This document shows positions 24,924-33,183 of a stretch of DNA of 64,000 nt, in pieces. The stretch is taken from NCBI GenBank assembly GCA_049322515.1, contig JBMOQW010000010.1, forward strand, positions 1 to 64,000, read 5' to 3'. Made by a program: the position numbers and the translations under genes. The notes under the pieces are model-generated. The model did not search any database, was not told where the DNA came from, and was given only the letters and a program-made list of their open reading frames with translations. Each line of letters starts with the position of its first letter. Within the stretch, counting starts at the first letter, position 1. This DNA is from Parasulfuritortus sp049322515 (GTDB taxonomy: Bacteria > Pseudomonadota > Gammaproteobacteria > Burkholderiales > Thiobacillaceae).

Positions 24924-26078
24924 TCACCATGCCTGGGCTCCAAACATCATCTTGCGCGCGAATACCTGCTTGAGCAGCGGAATCTGGTCCAGGGCGCTGA
25001 GCGCCAGGCCGCGCGCCGGGCTGAGCAGGGGCAGGTCGTTGGCGAACAGTTCGACCAGCAGGTCGGTCATGGCGATGCCACCGCCCACATCCCAGCGCCG
25101 CTTGGCGCGGTAGGCATTCAGTCGATCCAGCTGGCCGAGCGCCTCGCGCGGCGCGTCAAGCACCGTCTCGGCCAGGGTCCAGGCATCGCGCAGTCCGAGG
25201 TTGAAGCCTTGGCCGGCGACCGGGTGCAAGGTCTGGGCCGCATTGCCGATCCTGACCAGGCCGGGACGCACCAGATCAGTCGCAGTCACCAAACGGAGCG
25301 GAAACACTGCCCGCGGGCCCGCGGCGAGGAAGCGCCCCTGGCGATCGCCGAAGGCATTTTGCAAGGCCGCCAGAAAGGTGTGGTCGTCCCAGTCCAGCCG
25401 GGTCTCGACCTCCGCGTTGGCGGTGGTCCAGACCAGGGCGTAGGCCTCCCCAAGCGGCAACAAAGCGATCGGCCCCTCCGGGGTGAACCGCTCGTAGGCG
25501 CGCCGGGCATGCGGCTGCTCGGTGCGCACGGTGCAGATCAGCGCGCTCTGCCCATAATCCTTGATCCGAAGCGCACCTGGCAGGCTCTTGCCGCCATCGG
25601 CCAGCACGATCAGCCGCGCGGTCAGCGCCTGGGCCTCGCCGTCGCGGGTGTATTCGACCAGGCCGCATCCGGATGCCGGCCGCACCGCTTTAACCCGGGC
25701 TCCGGTGACCAGCCGGGCGCCCGAGGTCGGCAGCACCGTCGCCAGGGCCTGGTAAAGATCACCGTATTCGACGGTGTAGCCGAGCGCCGGCACGCCCAGC
25801 TCGCCAGCCTGCAATTCGGCCCGACCGAGTCCGCCGCGCTGGGACACGTGGATCGATTCGATGGCGGTCGCCCGGTCGGCCAGGGTCGGCCAGACTCCAA
25901 GGCGATCGAGGATCAGCCGGGTGCCCTGGGACAGCGCCAGGGCACGCGGATCGCGGGCGGCAAATTCCGGCTTGGCCTCCAGCAGCACGATCGAAAAGCC
26001 GCTGTCCTGAAGCGCCAGCGCCAGGGCCGCGCCGACCGGGCCGCCGCCGACAATCGCAATATCGAACGTTCCGGTCAT
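24924..26078 (-). CDS. ubiH: UbiH-like 2-octaprenyl-6-methoxyphenol hydroxylase
   Basis: 384-residue FAD monooxygenase; start ATG 26078 with AAGGAG upstream. The FAD site is AIVGGGPVGAALALAL. The second FAD motif reads IGNAAQTLHPVAGQGFNLG, with Gln where His is usual. It follows pepP as in E. coli, hence UbiH. Its 5' end is odd: the ribosome site, start and first codons are repeated two more times upstream at 137-bp spacing, giving two 46-codon pseudo-starts that feed into this gene through ATGA overlaps. Confidence 0.88.
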   Translation of the reverse strand: MTGTFDIAIVGGGPVGAALALALQDSGFSIVLLEAKPEFAARDPRALALSQGTRLILDRLGVWPTLADRATAIESIHVSQRGGLGRAELQAGELGVPALGYTVEYGDLYQALATVLPTSGARLVTGARVKAVRPASGCGLVEYTRDGEAQALTARLIVLADGGKSLPGALRIKDYGQSALICTVRTEQPHARRAYERFTPEGPIALLPLGEAYALVWTTANAEVETRLDWDDHTFLAALQNAFGDRQGRFLAAGPRAVFPLRLVTATDLVRPGLVRIGNAAQTLHPVAGQGFNLGLRDAWTLAETVLDAPREALGQLDRLNAYRAKRRWDVGGGIAMTDLLVELFANDLPLLSPARGLALSALDQIPLLKQVFARKMMFGAQAW

Positions 26079-26215
26079 GATCCGCTCCTTGGTCCCGCCA
26101 CCATGGCCAGGTCGGCGGCCGGCCGCAACTCGCGGTCGGTCGCATCCCCGCACGCGGGGCCCCGGCTCCCTGCTCGCACGGCCCCGACCATCGCAATATC
26201 GAACGTTCCGGTCAT
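26075..26215 (-). other. 46-codon mini-ORF, duplicate of ubiH start (copy 2)
   Basis: Starts at ATG 26215 with the AAGGAG-type site of the duplicated unit. It reads MTGTFDIAMVGAV like the ubiH start, then diverges into Arg/Gly/Ala-rich sequence and stops at TGA inside the ATGA of ubiH. Translation could therefore couple into ubiH. Whether a peptide is made is unknown; it may be only a scar of duplication. Confidence 0.5.
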
Positions 26216-26352
26216 GATCCGCTCCTTGGTCCAGCCACCATGGCCAGGTCGGCGGCCGGCCGCAACTCGCGGTCGGTCGCATCCCCGCACGCGGGGCCCC
26301 GGCTCCCTGCTCGCACGGCCCCGACCATCGCAATATCGAACGTTCCGGTCAT
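26212..26352 (-). other. 46-codon mini-ORF, duplicate of ubiH start (copy 1)
   Basis: Same layout as the downstream copy: ATG 26352, 46 codons beginning MTGTFDIAMVGAV, stop overlapping the next copy's ATG as ATGA. It starts eight bases after the pepP stop. The bases before its ATG differ from the other copies and lack AAGGAG, so expression would rely on pepP read-through. Confidence 0.45.
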
Positions 26353-26359
26353 GCTCATA

Positions 26360-27673
26360 TCAGTCCACCATGGCCATTTCGATCTCGGCCACCGTCTTGG
26401 GCGCCGAGGCGGTGAGCACCTCATGTCCGGATTCGGTGACCAGGACATCGTCCTCGATCCGGATGCCGATGTCGTGCAACCGCTTGGGCACGCCAGGCGC
26501 CGGCCGGATGTACAAGCCGGGTTCCACGGTCAGCACCATGCCTGGCTGGAGCGCGCGCCAGGCCCCGTCGATCTTGTAATCGCCGACGTCATGTACGTCG
26601 AGGCCCAGCCAGTGCCCGGTGCGGTGCATGTAGAAGCGCCGGAAGTCGCCTGATTCGATCAAGCCGTCGACACTGCCCTTGAGCAGACGCAGCTGTTTCA
26701 TGCCCTGGACCAGCACCCGCACGGCCGCCTCGTGTGGTGCATTCCAGTTGCGTCCCGGCCGGACTTCCGCAATCGCCGCCGCCTGGGCCGCCAGGACGAT
26801 CTCGTAGACGTCGCGCTGGATCGCGGTGAAGCGGCCGTTGACCGGAAACGTCCGGGTGATGTCACCGGCATAGCCACGGTATTCCGCGCCGGCGTCGATC
26901 AGGAGCAGGTCGCCGTCACGCAGGGGCTGGTCATTGCTGACGTAATGCAGCACGCAGGCGTTGCCGCCACCGGCAACGATCGAGGAATAGGCCGGCGCCT
27001 CGGCGCCTTGGCGACGGAATTCATACAGTAACTCGGCTTCGATCTGGTGTTCGCCGAGCCCCGGCCGGCAGGCCGCCATGGCACGCCGATGCGCGCTGGC
27101 GCTGATCTCGGCGGCTCGGCGCATGAGGTCCAGTTCCATGCCGTCCTTGATGAGGCGCATTTCGGCCAGCAGGGCGCCCGCGTCGACCAGCACTTCAGGG
27201 GCTGCGACGCCGGCCCGGGCCCGGGCACGCACGTTGTTGAGCCAGCCCATCACCCGGGCGTCCCAGGCTGCATCGGCGCCCATGCGGTAATGCAGGGCCG
27301 GCTGGTTTTCCAGGAGACCGGGCATGCGCTTGTCCAACTGCTCGATCGGCCAGGCGGCATCGAATCCGAAAGCTTCCCGAGCCGCCTTGGGGCCCCAGCG
27401 GTAGCCATCCCAGATTTCCCGTTCCGGGTTTTTCTCACGGCAGAACAAGTATTGGCGAGACCGCTTGCCAGCCACCAGAACGACCACTGCCTCGGGCTCC
27501 GGAAAGCCGGTCAACCACCAGAAATCGCTGTCGGGACGGAAGGGATAATGGCTGTCCCGGTTACGCACTACCTCGGGGGCGGTGGCGATCACCAGCACGC
27601 CCTCGGCCATGTCCCGCAGGACGCGCCGGCGGCGTAGGCGGTAATGTTCGCGTTCAAGCGGCGATGCGGGCAT
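26360..27673 (-). CDS. pepP: Xaa-Pro aminopeptidase (aminopeptidase P)
   Basis: Cytosolic M24 metallopeptidase that releases the N-terminal residue before proline. The 437-residue product has the N-terminal aminopeptidase P domain (SDFWWLTGFPEPEAVV) and the pita-bread domain with metal ligands in LIDAGAEYRGYAGDITRTF, the HRTGHWLGLDVHD motif, TVEPGLYI and RIEDDVLVT. ATG 27673 is chosen over an earlier in-frame ATG inside murU. It overlaps the murU 3' end by 20 bp and leads into ubiH, the conserved pepP-ubiH linkage. Confidence 0.94.
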   Translation of the reverse strand: MPASPLEREHYRLRRRRVLRDMAEGVLVIATAPEVVRNRDSHYPFRPDSDFWWLTGFPEPEAVVVLVAGKRSRQYLFCREKNPEREIWDGYRWGPKAAREAFGFDAAWPIEQLDKRMPGLLENQPALHYRMGADAAWDARVMGWLNNVRARARAGVAAPEVLVDAGALLAEMRLIKDGMELDLMRRAAEISASAHRRAMAACRPGLGEHQIEAELLYEFRRQGAEAPAYSSIVAGGGNACVLHYVSNDQPLRDGDLLLIDAGAEYRGYAGDITRTFPVNGRFTAIQRDVYEIVLAAQAAAIAEVRPGRNWNAPHEAAVRVLVQGMKQLRLLKGSVDGLIESGDFRRFYMHRTGHWLGLDVHDVGDYKIDGAWRALQPGMVLTVEPGLYIRPAPGVPKRLHDIGIRIEDDVLVTESGHEVLTASAPKTVAEIEMAMVD

Positions 27674-28367
27674 GGAGTTCCTCGTCGAGTGCGTGCAGGC
27701 GGGCCGGGGTACCGACATCTTCCCAGCGACCCTGGAAATGTTCTCCGGTCACCTGCCCGGCGGCCATGGCGGCGACCAGGCGCGGCGCCAGTTTGGCCGT
27801 GTCGCCAGGCACGATGTCGGCGAACAGGGCCGGTTGGTAGGCCCCGATCCCGGAAAACGTGTATCGGGCCACGGCGTGCGTGGGCGGCAGCGACACCTGG
27901 TCACCGGCCAGGGCGAAATCACCCTGGGGATGATGGGCCGGATTGTCGACCAGGACCAGGTGGGCCCGACGCGCCGGGTTTCGAGCCATGGCTTCCAGGA
28001 CCGGCCGCAGCCGGGCGTAATCGTATTCGGTATAGACATCGCCATTGGTGACCAGGAAGGGCATGTCGCCGAGCAGGGACAGGGCCCGCGCGATGCCGCC
28101 GGCAGTCTCCAGCGGGGTCCCCTCGGCGGACCAGGCGATATGTACACCGAGGCGCGCGCCATCGCCGAGGGCAGACTCGATCTGCTGGCCGAGGTGGGCG
28201 TGATTGATGACCAAGTCAGTGAAGCCGGCATCGCGCAGGCGCTCGATCTGCCACACGATCAGGGGCTTGCCGCCAGCCTTGAGCAAAGGCTTGGGCGTAT
28301 GCTCGGTGAGCGGACGCATGCGCTCCCCGAACCCGGCGGCCAGGATCATGGCCTTGGGATGCCTCAT
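27654..28367 (-). CDS. murU: N-acetylmuramate alpha-1-phosphate uridylyltransferase MurU
   Basis: Makes UDP-MurNAc from MurNAc-1-P and UTP in the anabolic peptidoglycan recycling route that bypasses de novo synthesis and fosfomycin. The 237-residue nucleotidyltransferase has the signature MILAAGFGERMRPLT near the N-terminus, KPLLKAGGKP, and VTNGDVYTEYD for metal binding. It follows amgK, whose product is its substrate. ATG 28367 is the true start; an upstream copy of the first 16 codons forms a mini-ORF ending in the ATGA. Confidence 0.92.
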   Translation of the reverse strand: MRHPKAMILAAGFGERMRPLTEHTPKPLLKAGGKPLIVWQIERLRDAGFTDLVINHAHLGQQIESALGDGARLGVHIAWSAEGTPLETAGGIARALSLLGDMPFLVTNGDVYTEYDYARLRPVLEAMARNPARRAHLVLVDNPAHHPQGDFALAGDQVSLPPTHAVARYTFSGIGAYQPALFADIVPGDTAKLAPRLVAAMAAGQVTGEHFQGRWEDVGTPARLHALDEELHARIAA

Positions 28368-28522
28368 GACCGACCCTCCCCGCCACGCGCATGCGCCCCA
28401 TCGCTTCGGGGTCGCCCCCACGGCGGTGCCGTGGGGCCCCGCTCCGCCCTCCGCTCGGGTATGCGCTCCCCGAACCCGGCGGCCAGGATCATGGCCTTGG
28501 GACGCCTCATGACCGACCCTCC
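28318..28522 (-). repeat. 62-bp direct repeat of the murU 5' end around a GC-rich hairpin insert
   Basis: Bases 28318-28379 (murU ribosome site, start and first codons) are repeated at 28461-28522 with one clear mismatch, a 143-bp period. The 81-bp spacer carries a perfect 9-bp hairpin (CCCCACGGC-GGT-GCCGTGGGG at 28416-28436) followed by GCCCC. The layout repeats that seen before ubiH, although the spacer sequences are only loosely alike. Confidence 0.9.
28364..28510 (-). other. 48-codon mini-ORF, duplicate of murU start
   Basis: Starts at ATG 28510 and reads MRRPKAMILAAGFGER, like MurU residues 1-16. It then runs through Arg/Pro/Gly-rich insert sequence to a TGA that overlaps the murU ATG as ATGA. 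Ribosomes could pass directly to murU. It is probably a by-product of the duplication, possibly with a coupling effect. Confidence 0.5.
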
Positions 28523-28535
28523 ATCATGGCCCGCA

Positions 28536-29549
28536 TCAGAAGGTGTAGCCTACGTCGGCCTGGCGGCCTTCGAGGCTGTCGAGCAGGCGCGCGAGCGGAT
28601 GCAAGGCAGCGTAGCGCTCGCAGGCCCGACGCAGGTAGGCCATCACCCGCGGCATGTCCTGGAGGTAGCCGGCCTTGCCGTCGCGGTGATAGAGACGGGC
28701 GAAGATGCCGAGCACCTTGAGATGGCGCTGTACTCCCATCCATTCGAAGTCCCGGAAGAATTCGGCGAAATCCTCGCGCACCGGCAAGCCGGCCTGGCGC
28801 GCCGCCTGCCAGTAGCGGATCACCCAGTCGAGCACGCGCTCCTCGTCCCAGGCGACATAGGCATCCTTGTAGATCGACACCAGGTCGTAGGTGATCGGGC
28901 CATACACCGCGTCCTGGAAATCGAGGACGCCGGGATTGTCTTGTTCGGTCAGCATCAAGTTGCGGGAATGCCAGTCGCGATGCACGTAGACCCGAGGCTG
29001 GGCCAGCGTGTTGGCAAGGATGGCGGTGAACGCAGTCTCCAGGGTCTCGTTCCGGACCGGATCGGCCGACAGACCCAGTTGGCGGGCCAGGTACCAGTCC
29101 GGAAAAAGCATCAGTTCGCGCCGCAACAATGCTTCGTCGTAGTCGGGCAAAACGCCGGGCTGGCTGGCCTGCTGGATCTTCACCAGCTCGGCATTGGCAT
29201 CACGGTAGAGGGCATCGGCGTTGGCCTCGTTCAGGGCGGACAAATAGGTGTTGTCGCCAAAATCGGTCAACAGCAGGAAGCCCTCGGCCAGGTTCTCGGC
29301 CAGAATCTCAGGGGTGTTGGCGCCCGCTTCCCGGAACAGGCGGGCGATGTGCACGTAGGGCCGGCAATCCTCGTGGCTGGGCGGCGCGTCCATGACGATG
29401 TAGCTGGCCGTACCGGTCCGGGCCCGGAAGTAGCGCCGGAAACTGGCATCGGCGGAGGCCGTTTCCAGGCAGTCGAGGGGGACAGGCAGGACACTTTCGG
29501 TCCACTGCCGCAAACGGACCAATCGAGCCGAGTTTTCCGTGGGTTCCAA
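28536..29549 (-). CDS. amgK: N-acetylmuramate/N-acetylglucosamine kinase AmgK
   Basis: Anomeric sugar kinase that phosphorylates MurNAc and GlcNAc at C1, feeding MurU. The 337-residue APH-fold protein has SADASFRRYFR at the nucleotide loop, the catalytic loop VYVHRDWHSRNLML and the metal motif VLDFQDAVYGPITYDL. Start: TTG 29549 gives MEPTENSARLVRLRQW, matching family N-termini; a GTG farther upstream (29612) would run across the lptD start. It is divergent from lptD across about 50 bp, a conserved arrangement. Confidence 0.9.
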   Translation of the reverse strand: MEPTENSARLVRLRQWTESVLPVPLDCLETASADASFRRYFRARTGTASYIVMDAPPSHEDCRPYVHIARLFREAGANTPEILAENLAEGFLLLTDFGDNTYLSALNEANADALYRDANAELVKIQQASQPGVLPDYDEALLRRELMLFPDWYLARQLGLSADPVRNETLETAFTAILANTLAQPRVYVHRDWHSRNLMLTEQDNPGVLDFQDAVYGPITYDLVSIYKDAYVAWDEERVLDWVIRYWQAARQAGLPVREDFAEFFRDFEWMGVQRHLKVLGIFARLYHRDGKAGYLQDMPRVMAYLRRACERYAALHPLARLLDSLEGRQADVGYTF

Positions 29550-29551
29550 GT

Positions 29552-29557
29552 TATAAT
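29552..29557 (+). promoter_or_regulatory. Consensus -10 box of the lptD promoter
   Basis: A perfect TATAAT sits 44 bp before the lptD ATG in the 51-bp gap between divergent amgK and lptD. No good -35 hexamer stands 17 bp upstream (CGAGTT), so an activator or an extended element may be needed. Confidence 0.5.
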
Positions 29558-29600
29558 CCGCGCGCTGAAAATACGAGCCGATTCTATCATTGCACCGCCC

Positions 29601-31841
29601 ATGGCCCCGCACCGCCTAATGCCTTTGACCCTCGCCATGGCGGTCGCCTGGGGTCCCTGCCTGGCCGACGAGGTCGTCAAGCTCAAGTTTTCCGACACCC
29701 TGACCCTGAAGCCGGCCTCGACCGGCAGCCGGGACAGTCCGGTTTTCGTCGATGCCGACTCCCTCACCGGGCTGCAAGGCGAGACCGTGGTTGCCGAAGG
29801 CAACGTCATCGCGCGTACCCTGGGCGACGCTTTCCGTGCCGACTGGCTCCAGTACGACCCCCGGCTCGACGAGATCCGCGCCCGGGGTAATGTCCGCCTG
29901 CAGCAGGACAACACGGTGCTGGAATGTTCTGACGTGCGCCTGCGCCTGTCCGACCACGTCGGCGAGATGAACGCCGCCCGCTTCACCCTGCCCTCCGATT
30001 CCGGCCCGGTTGGACGCGGTGGCGCCCGTCGGGTCCTGTTCGAGGGGCGCGACCGCTACCGGCTGGAGCAGGCCGCCTATACCACCTGCCCGGCCGGCAA
30101 CGACGACTGGCAATTAAAAACCGAAGAGCTGGGCCTCGACTATGTCAAAAAGGTCGGCCTGGCCCGCGACGTCAAGGTCGAGTACCAAGGGATCCCCATC
30201 CTGTACGCGCCCTGGCTCGACTTCTCCCTGGACCGCAGCCGCAAGACCGGTTTCCTGTCGCCGTCCTTCGGCCTGTCCGACGACCGGGGCCTGGAAATCA
30301 TCACGCCCTGGTACTGGAACATCGCAGCCAATCGCGACGCCACCGTCCTGCCTCGGCTGATGACCCGGCGCGGTCTCCAGATCGGCGGGGAGTTCCGCTA
30401 CCTCGAACCCAATTATCGCGGTGAGGCCATGTTCGAGGCCCTGCCGGTCGACAACGTCTATCATGAAGGCCGTTACCGGGGCTATATCGATCACCAGCAT
30501 CGCTTTTCGCCCCGGCTGAGCGGCCGCTTGCTGTTCGAACAGGTCAGCGACGATACCTACTTCACCGACCTGGCCACCCTGGTCAGTCAGACCTCTCGGG
30601 CGATCCTGCCCAGCGAGGCATTGCTCACCTACGCCGGCGAGGGCTGGACCGCCACCGGTCGCTTGCAGACCTACCAGACCCTGCAAGACCCGGCCGCGCC
30701 GATCAGCGAGCCTTACGAACGACTGCCCCAGTTGACCATGAACGCCGACCGCCGCCATCTGTTCGGCGGCCCCATGCGCTTCACCCTGTCCAGCGAACTG
30801 GTGCGCTTCGAACATGATGACCCGGCCAAGCCGGTGGGCAACCGGATCTATGCCTACCCGGCCCTGGAAGCCCATTACGAACGGACCTATGGCTTTATCC
30901 GGCCCAAGCTCGGCTGGCATCTGAGCGCCTACGACCTGGACCGCAATCCGGACCACCCGGACAGCACTTCGGCCACCCGCAGCCTGCCCATCTTCAGTCT
31001 CGACAGCGGGGCCTACCTGGAACGGGAATGGCAACTGGCCGGCGTGCCCATGCTGCAAACCCTGGAACCCCGGCTTTACTACGTCAACATCCCGAACCGC
31101 GACCAATCCCGGCTGCCGGTGTTCGACAGCAGTCTGGCCGACTTCTTCCAGGCCCAGCTGTTCGCGGAAAACCAGTTCATCGGCGTCGACCGGATCAATG
31201 ACGCCAACCAGATCACCCTGGCCGTGACCAGCCGGCTTCTGGAGCCGAATACCGGCCTGGAACGGCTGCAAGTCACCCTCGGCCAACGCTACTATTTCAA
31301 CGATCAGCAGGTGTCCATGCCGGGCTATGCAGTCCGTGGCGCCAACGTCACCGATCTGCTGGCCCAGGTTTCCGGGCAGCTGACCGACCGCTGGCGGGTC
31401 GATTCCGGCTTTCAATACAACCCGGATGACGGCGAACTGGTGCGTGCCAACTTCGGCGCCACCTATCGGGCCGGACCGGGCCGCCTGAACAACGCCGACC
31501 TGCGCTACATCAACGAAAATTACGGCGCCGGCCTGAACCAGCTCGACCTATCCTGGCAGTGGCCGATCAAGCCGGGCTGGTATGGCCTGGGCCGGATCAA
31601 TTATTCTTTCTACGACAGCCGACTGGTCGAAGGACTGCTCGGCTTCGAGCACAACGCCGGCTGCTGGTCCCTGCGCGGCGTGATGCAGAAACTCGCCACC
31701 ACCGCCAACCAGTCCTCGCAGGCCTTCTATCTACAACTGGAACTACACGGCCTGACCCAGCTCGGCCCCAATCCCCTGGAAGTCCTCAAACGCAGCATAA
31801 CCGGATACACCAAGAGCGATGAATTTGACCCGATGCCTTAA
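29601..31841 (+). CDS. lptD: LPS-assembly protein LptD
   Basis: Outer-membrane translocon that inserts lipopolysaccharide with LptE. The 746-residue product has a signal peptide (to about GPCLA, residue 20), an OstA/LptA-like N-terminal domain (about 45-150) and a large C-terminal beta-barrel (from about 200) rich in alternating aromatic strands. Cysteines for disulfides are seen in LECSDV, YTTCPAGNDDW and NAGCWSLRG. E. coli has a CC pair at the last site; here there is one. The open frame extends far upstream but ATG 29601 follows a TATAAT box. It overlaps surA by 23 bp. Confidence 0.95.
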   Translation: MAPHRLMPLTLAMAVAWGPCLADEVVKLKFSDTLTLKPASTGSRDSPVFVDADSLTGLQGETVVAEGNVIARTLGDAFRADWLQYDPRLDEIRARGNVRLQQDNTVLECSDVRLRLSDHVGEMNAARFTLPSDSGPVGRGGARRVLFEGRDRYRLEQAAYTTCPAGNDDWQLKTEELGLDYVKKVGLARDVKVEYQGIPILYAPWLDFSLDRSRKTGFLSPSFGLSDDRGLEIITPWYWNIAANRDATVLPRLMTRRGLQIGGEFRYLEPNYRGEAMFEALPVDNVYHEGRYRGYIDHQHRFSPRLSGRLLFEQVSDDTYFTDLATLVSQTSRAILPSEALLTYAGEGWTATGRLQTYQTLQDPAAPISEPYERLPQLTMNADRRHLFGGPMRFTLSSELVRFEHDDPAKPVGNRIYAYPALEAHYERTYGFIRPKLGWHLSAYDLDRNPDHPDSTSATRSLPIFSLDSGAYLEREWQLAGVPMLQTLEPRLYYVNIPNRDQSRLPVFDSSLADFFQAQLFAENQFIGVDRINDANQITLAVTSRLLEPNTGLERLQVTLGQRYYFNDQQVSMPGYAVRGANVTDLLAQVSGQLTDRWRVDSGFQYNPDDGELVRANFGATYRAGPGRLNNADLRYINENYGAGLNQLDLSWQWPIKPGWYGLGRINYSFYDSRLVEGLLGFEHNAGCWSLRGVMQKLATTANQSSQAFYLQLELHGLTQLGPNPLEVLKRSITGYTKSDEFDPMP

Positions 31842-33129
31842 CTCCCTCGCCGGCTTCACCCTGCTGGCCCTGCTGTTGCCCCCGGCCCCCATACACGCCG
31901 AGCCGATCACCCTCGACCGCATCGTCGCGGTGGTCAACAACCAGGTCATCACCGGCAACGAACTCGAACGCAAGGTCCAGTTGACCATCGATCAGCTTGC
32001 CGCCCGCAACACCGTGCCGCCGCCCCGCCCGGCCCTGGCACGCCAGATGCTGGAACGGATGATCACGGAGAAAGTGCTGCTGCAAACCGCCGAGGAACTC
32101 AACCTGCGCATCGACGAGGCGGCCGTCGACCGAGCCATCGCGCGAATCGCGGCGCAGAATGGCCTCGACCTGCCCGGCTTCCAGGCCGCCCTGGCCAAGG
32201 ACGGCGTCAACTACCCGGAATTCCGCCAGCAGATTCGCAACGAAATGACCCTGGTGCGTCTGCGCGAGCGCGAGGTCGACAGCCGAGTCACGGTCACCGA
32301 CGCGGAAATCGAGCATCATCTCAACACCCGCAAGCAGGATCCCGGCAGCCAGACCGAATACAACCTCGGCCACCTCCTGATCCTCGCCCCCGAGGCCGCC
32401 AGCCCTGAACAGCTCGCGACCTTGCGCGCCAAGGCGGACAAGGCCCTGGCGGAACTGAATGCCGGAACGCCGTTCGGGCAGGTTTCCGCCGCCTACTCGG
32501 ATGCCCAGAACGCGCTCCAGGGCGGCGCCATGGGTTGGCGTGACGAGGCCAAGCTGCCTGGCCTGTTCATCGACGCGGTCAAAGACCTCAAGATCGGCGA
32601 AACGTCACCGGTTCTGCGCAGCGCCAACGGCTTCCACATCCTGCGCCTGAACGACAAGCGCGGCGTCGATGCCACCCTGGTGGTGACCCAGCATCACGCC
32701 CGGCACATCCTGATCAAGACCAACGAAGTGGTCACCGATCAGGATGCCTACGTGCGCCTGCTCGAACTGCGCGACCGGGTGATCAATGGCGGCGCCAACT
32801 TCGCCGACCTGGCCAAGCTGCACTCGGCCGACCTTTCGGCGGCCAAGGGCGGGGACCTCGGCTGGCTGAATCCGGGCGACACGGTGCCGGAATTCGAGCG
32901 CGCGATGACCGCGCTGGCCCCGGGCGGCGTTTCCGAGCCAGTGCGCAGCCCGTTCGGCTGGCACCTGATCCAGCTGATCGAGAAGCGTGACCAGGACGTC
33001 AGCCAGGAACGCCAGCGGCTGGAAGCGCGCCGGGCGATCCGCGAGCGCAAGAGTGAAGAAGCCTTCCAGGACTGGGTCCGGCAAACGCGCGACCGCGCCT
33101 ATGTCGAGTATCGTCTGGAAGACCAGTGA
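31819..33129 (+). CDS. surA: Periplasmic chaperone and peptidyl-prolyl isomerase SurA
   Basis: Chaperones outer-membrane proteins, including LptD, through the periplasm. The 436-residue product has a signal peptide (cleavage near IHA-EP, residue 27), the N-terminal SurA helical domain (LDRIVAVVNNQVIT, REREVDSRVTVTDAEIEHHL) and two parvulin domains at about 180-280 and 290-390 (GGAMGWRDEAKLP; GGDLGWLNPGDTVPEFE). Translation is probably coupled to lptD through the 23-bp overlap. The client chaperone and a main client are thus in one operon. Confidence 0.95.
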   Translation: MNLTRCLNSLAGFTLLALLLPPAPIHAEPITLDRIVAVVNNQVITGNELERKVQLTIDQLAARNTVPPPRPALARQMLERMITEKVLLQTAEELNLRIDEAAVDRAIARIAAQNGLDLPGFQAALAKDGVNYPEFRQQIRNEMTLVRLREREVDSRVTVTDAEIEHHLNTRKQDPGSQTEYNLGHLLILAPEAASPEQLATLRAKADKALAELNAGTPFGQVSAAYSDAQNALQGGAMGWRDEAKLPGLFIDAVKDLKIGETSPVLRSANGFHILRLNDKRGVDATLVVTQHHARHILIKTNEVVTDQDAYVRLLELRDRVINGGANFADLAKLHSADLSAAKGGDLGWLNPGDTVPEFERAMTALAPGGVSEPVRSPFGWHLIQLIEKRDQDVSQERQRLEARRAIRERKSEEAFQDWVRQTRDRAYVEYRLEDQ

Positions 33130-33153
33130 CCGAGTGACGCGGTGACCCGTGAC
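33126..33153 (+). repeat. Four iterated GTGAC pentamers in the surA-pdxA gap
   Basis: GTGAC occurs at 33126, 33134, 33142 and 33149, a 7-8 bp period bridging the surA stop and the pdxA 5' region. The same core builds the array between rpe and gph. No inverted partner is present here. Confidence 0.7.
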
Positions 33154-33183
33154 GAGGGCGCCAGCGCGCGCGCTGCCGATTTG

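Larger units (their letters stand above)
26053..26352 (-). repeat. 137-bp tandem duplication of the ubiH 5' end with hairpin insert
   Basis: The segment holding the ubiH ribosome site, ATG and first codons recurs at exact 137-bp intervals (marker positions 26053, 26190, 26327). There are two full units and a partial third that runs into the pepP 3' end. The units are almost identical (for example c/a at 26096/26233). Each contains a CCCCGC-AC-GCGGGG hairpin (26146-26159 and 26283-26296) and GC-rich inverted segments. The block fills the otherwise gene-free 26079-26359. Confidence 0.9.

Noticed and set aside
26053..26352. CRISPR-like or insertion-sequence remnant
   Set aside because: Contiguous long units, no spacers, no transposase frame and no terminal inverted repeats; it is a duplication of a gene start.
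23007..26579. 1190-codon plus-strand open frame across dsbC, both ubi genes and pepP
   Set aside because: Opposite to four clearly conserved genes; no domain is visible and it even runs through the repeated ubiH start block.
27672..29600. In-frame extension upstream of lptD opposite murU and amgK
   Set aside because: The frame is open by chance. A TATAAT box and signal peptide place the lptD start at 29601, and murU and amgK are well supported on the other strand.
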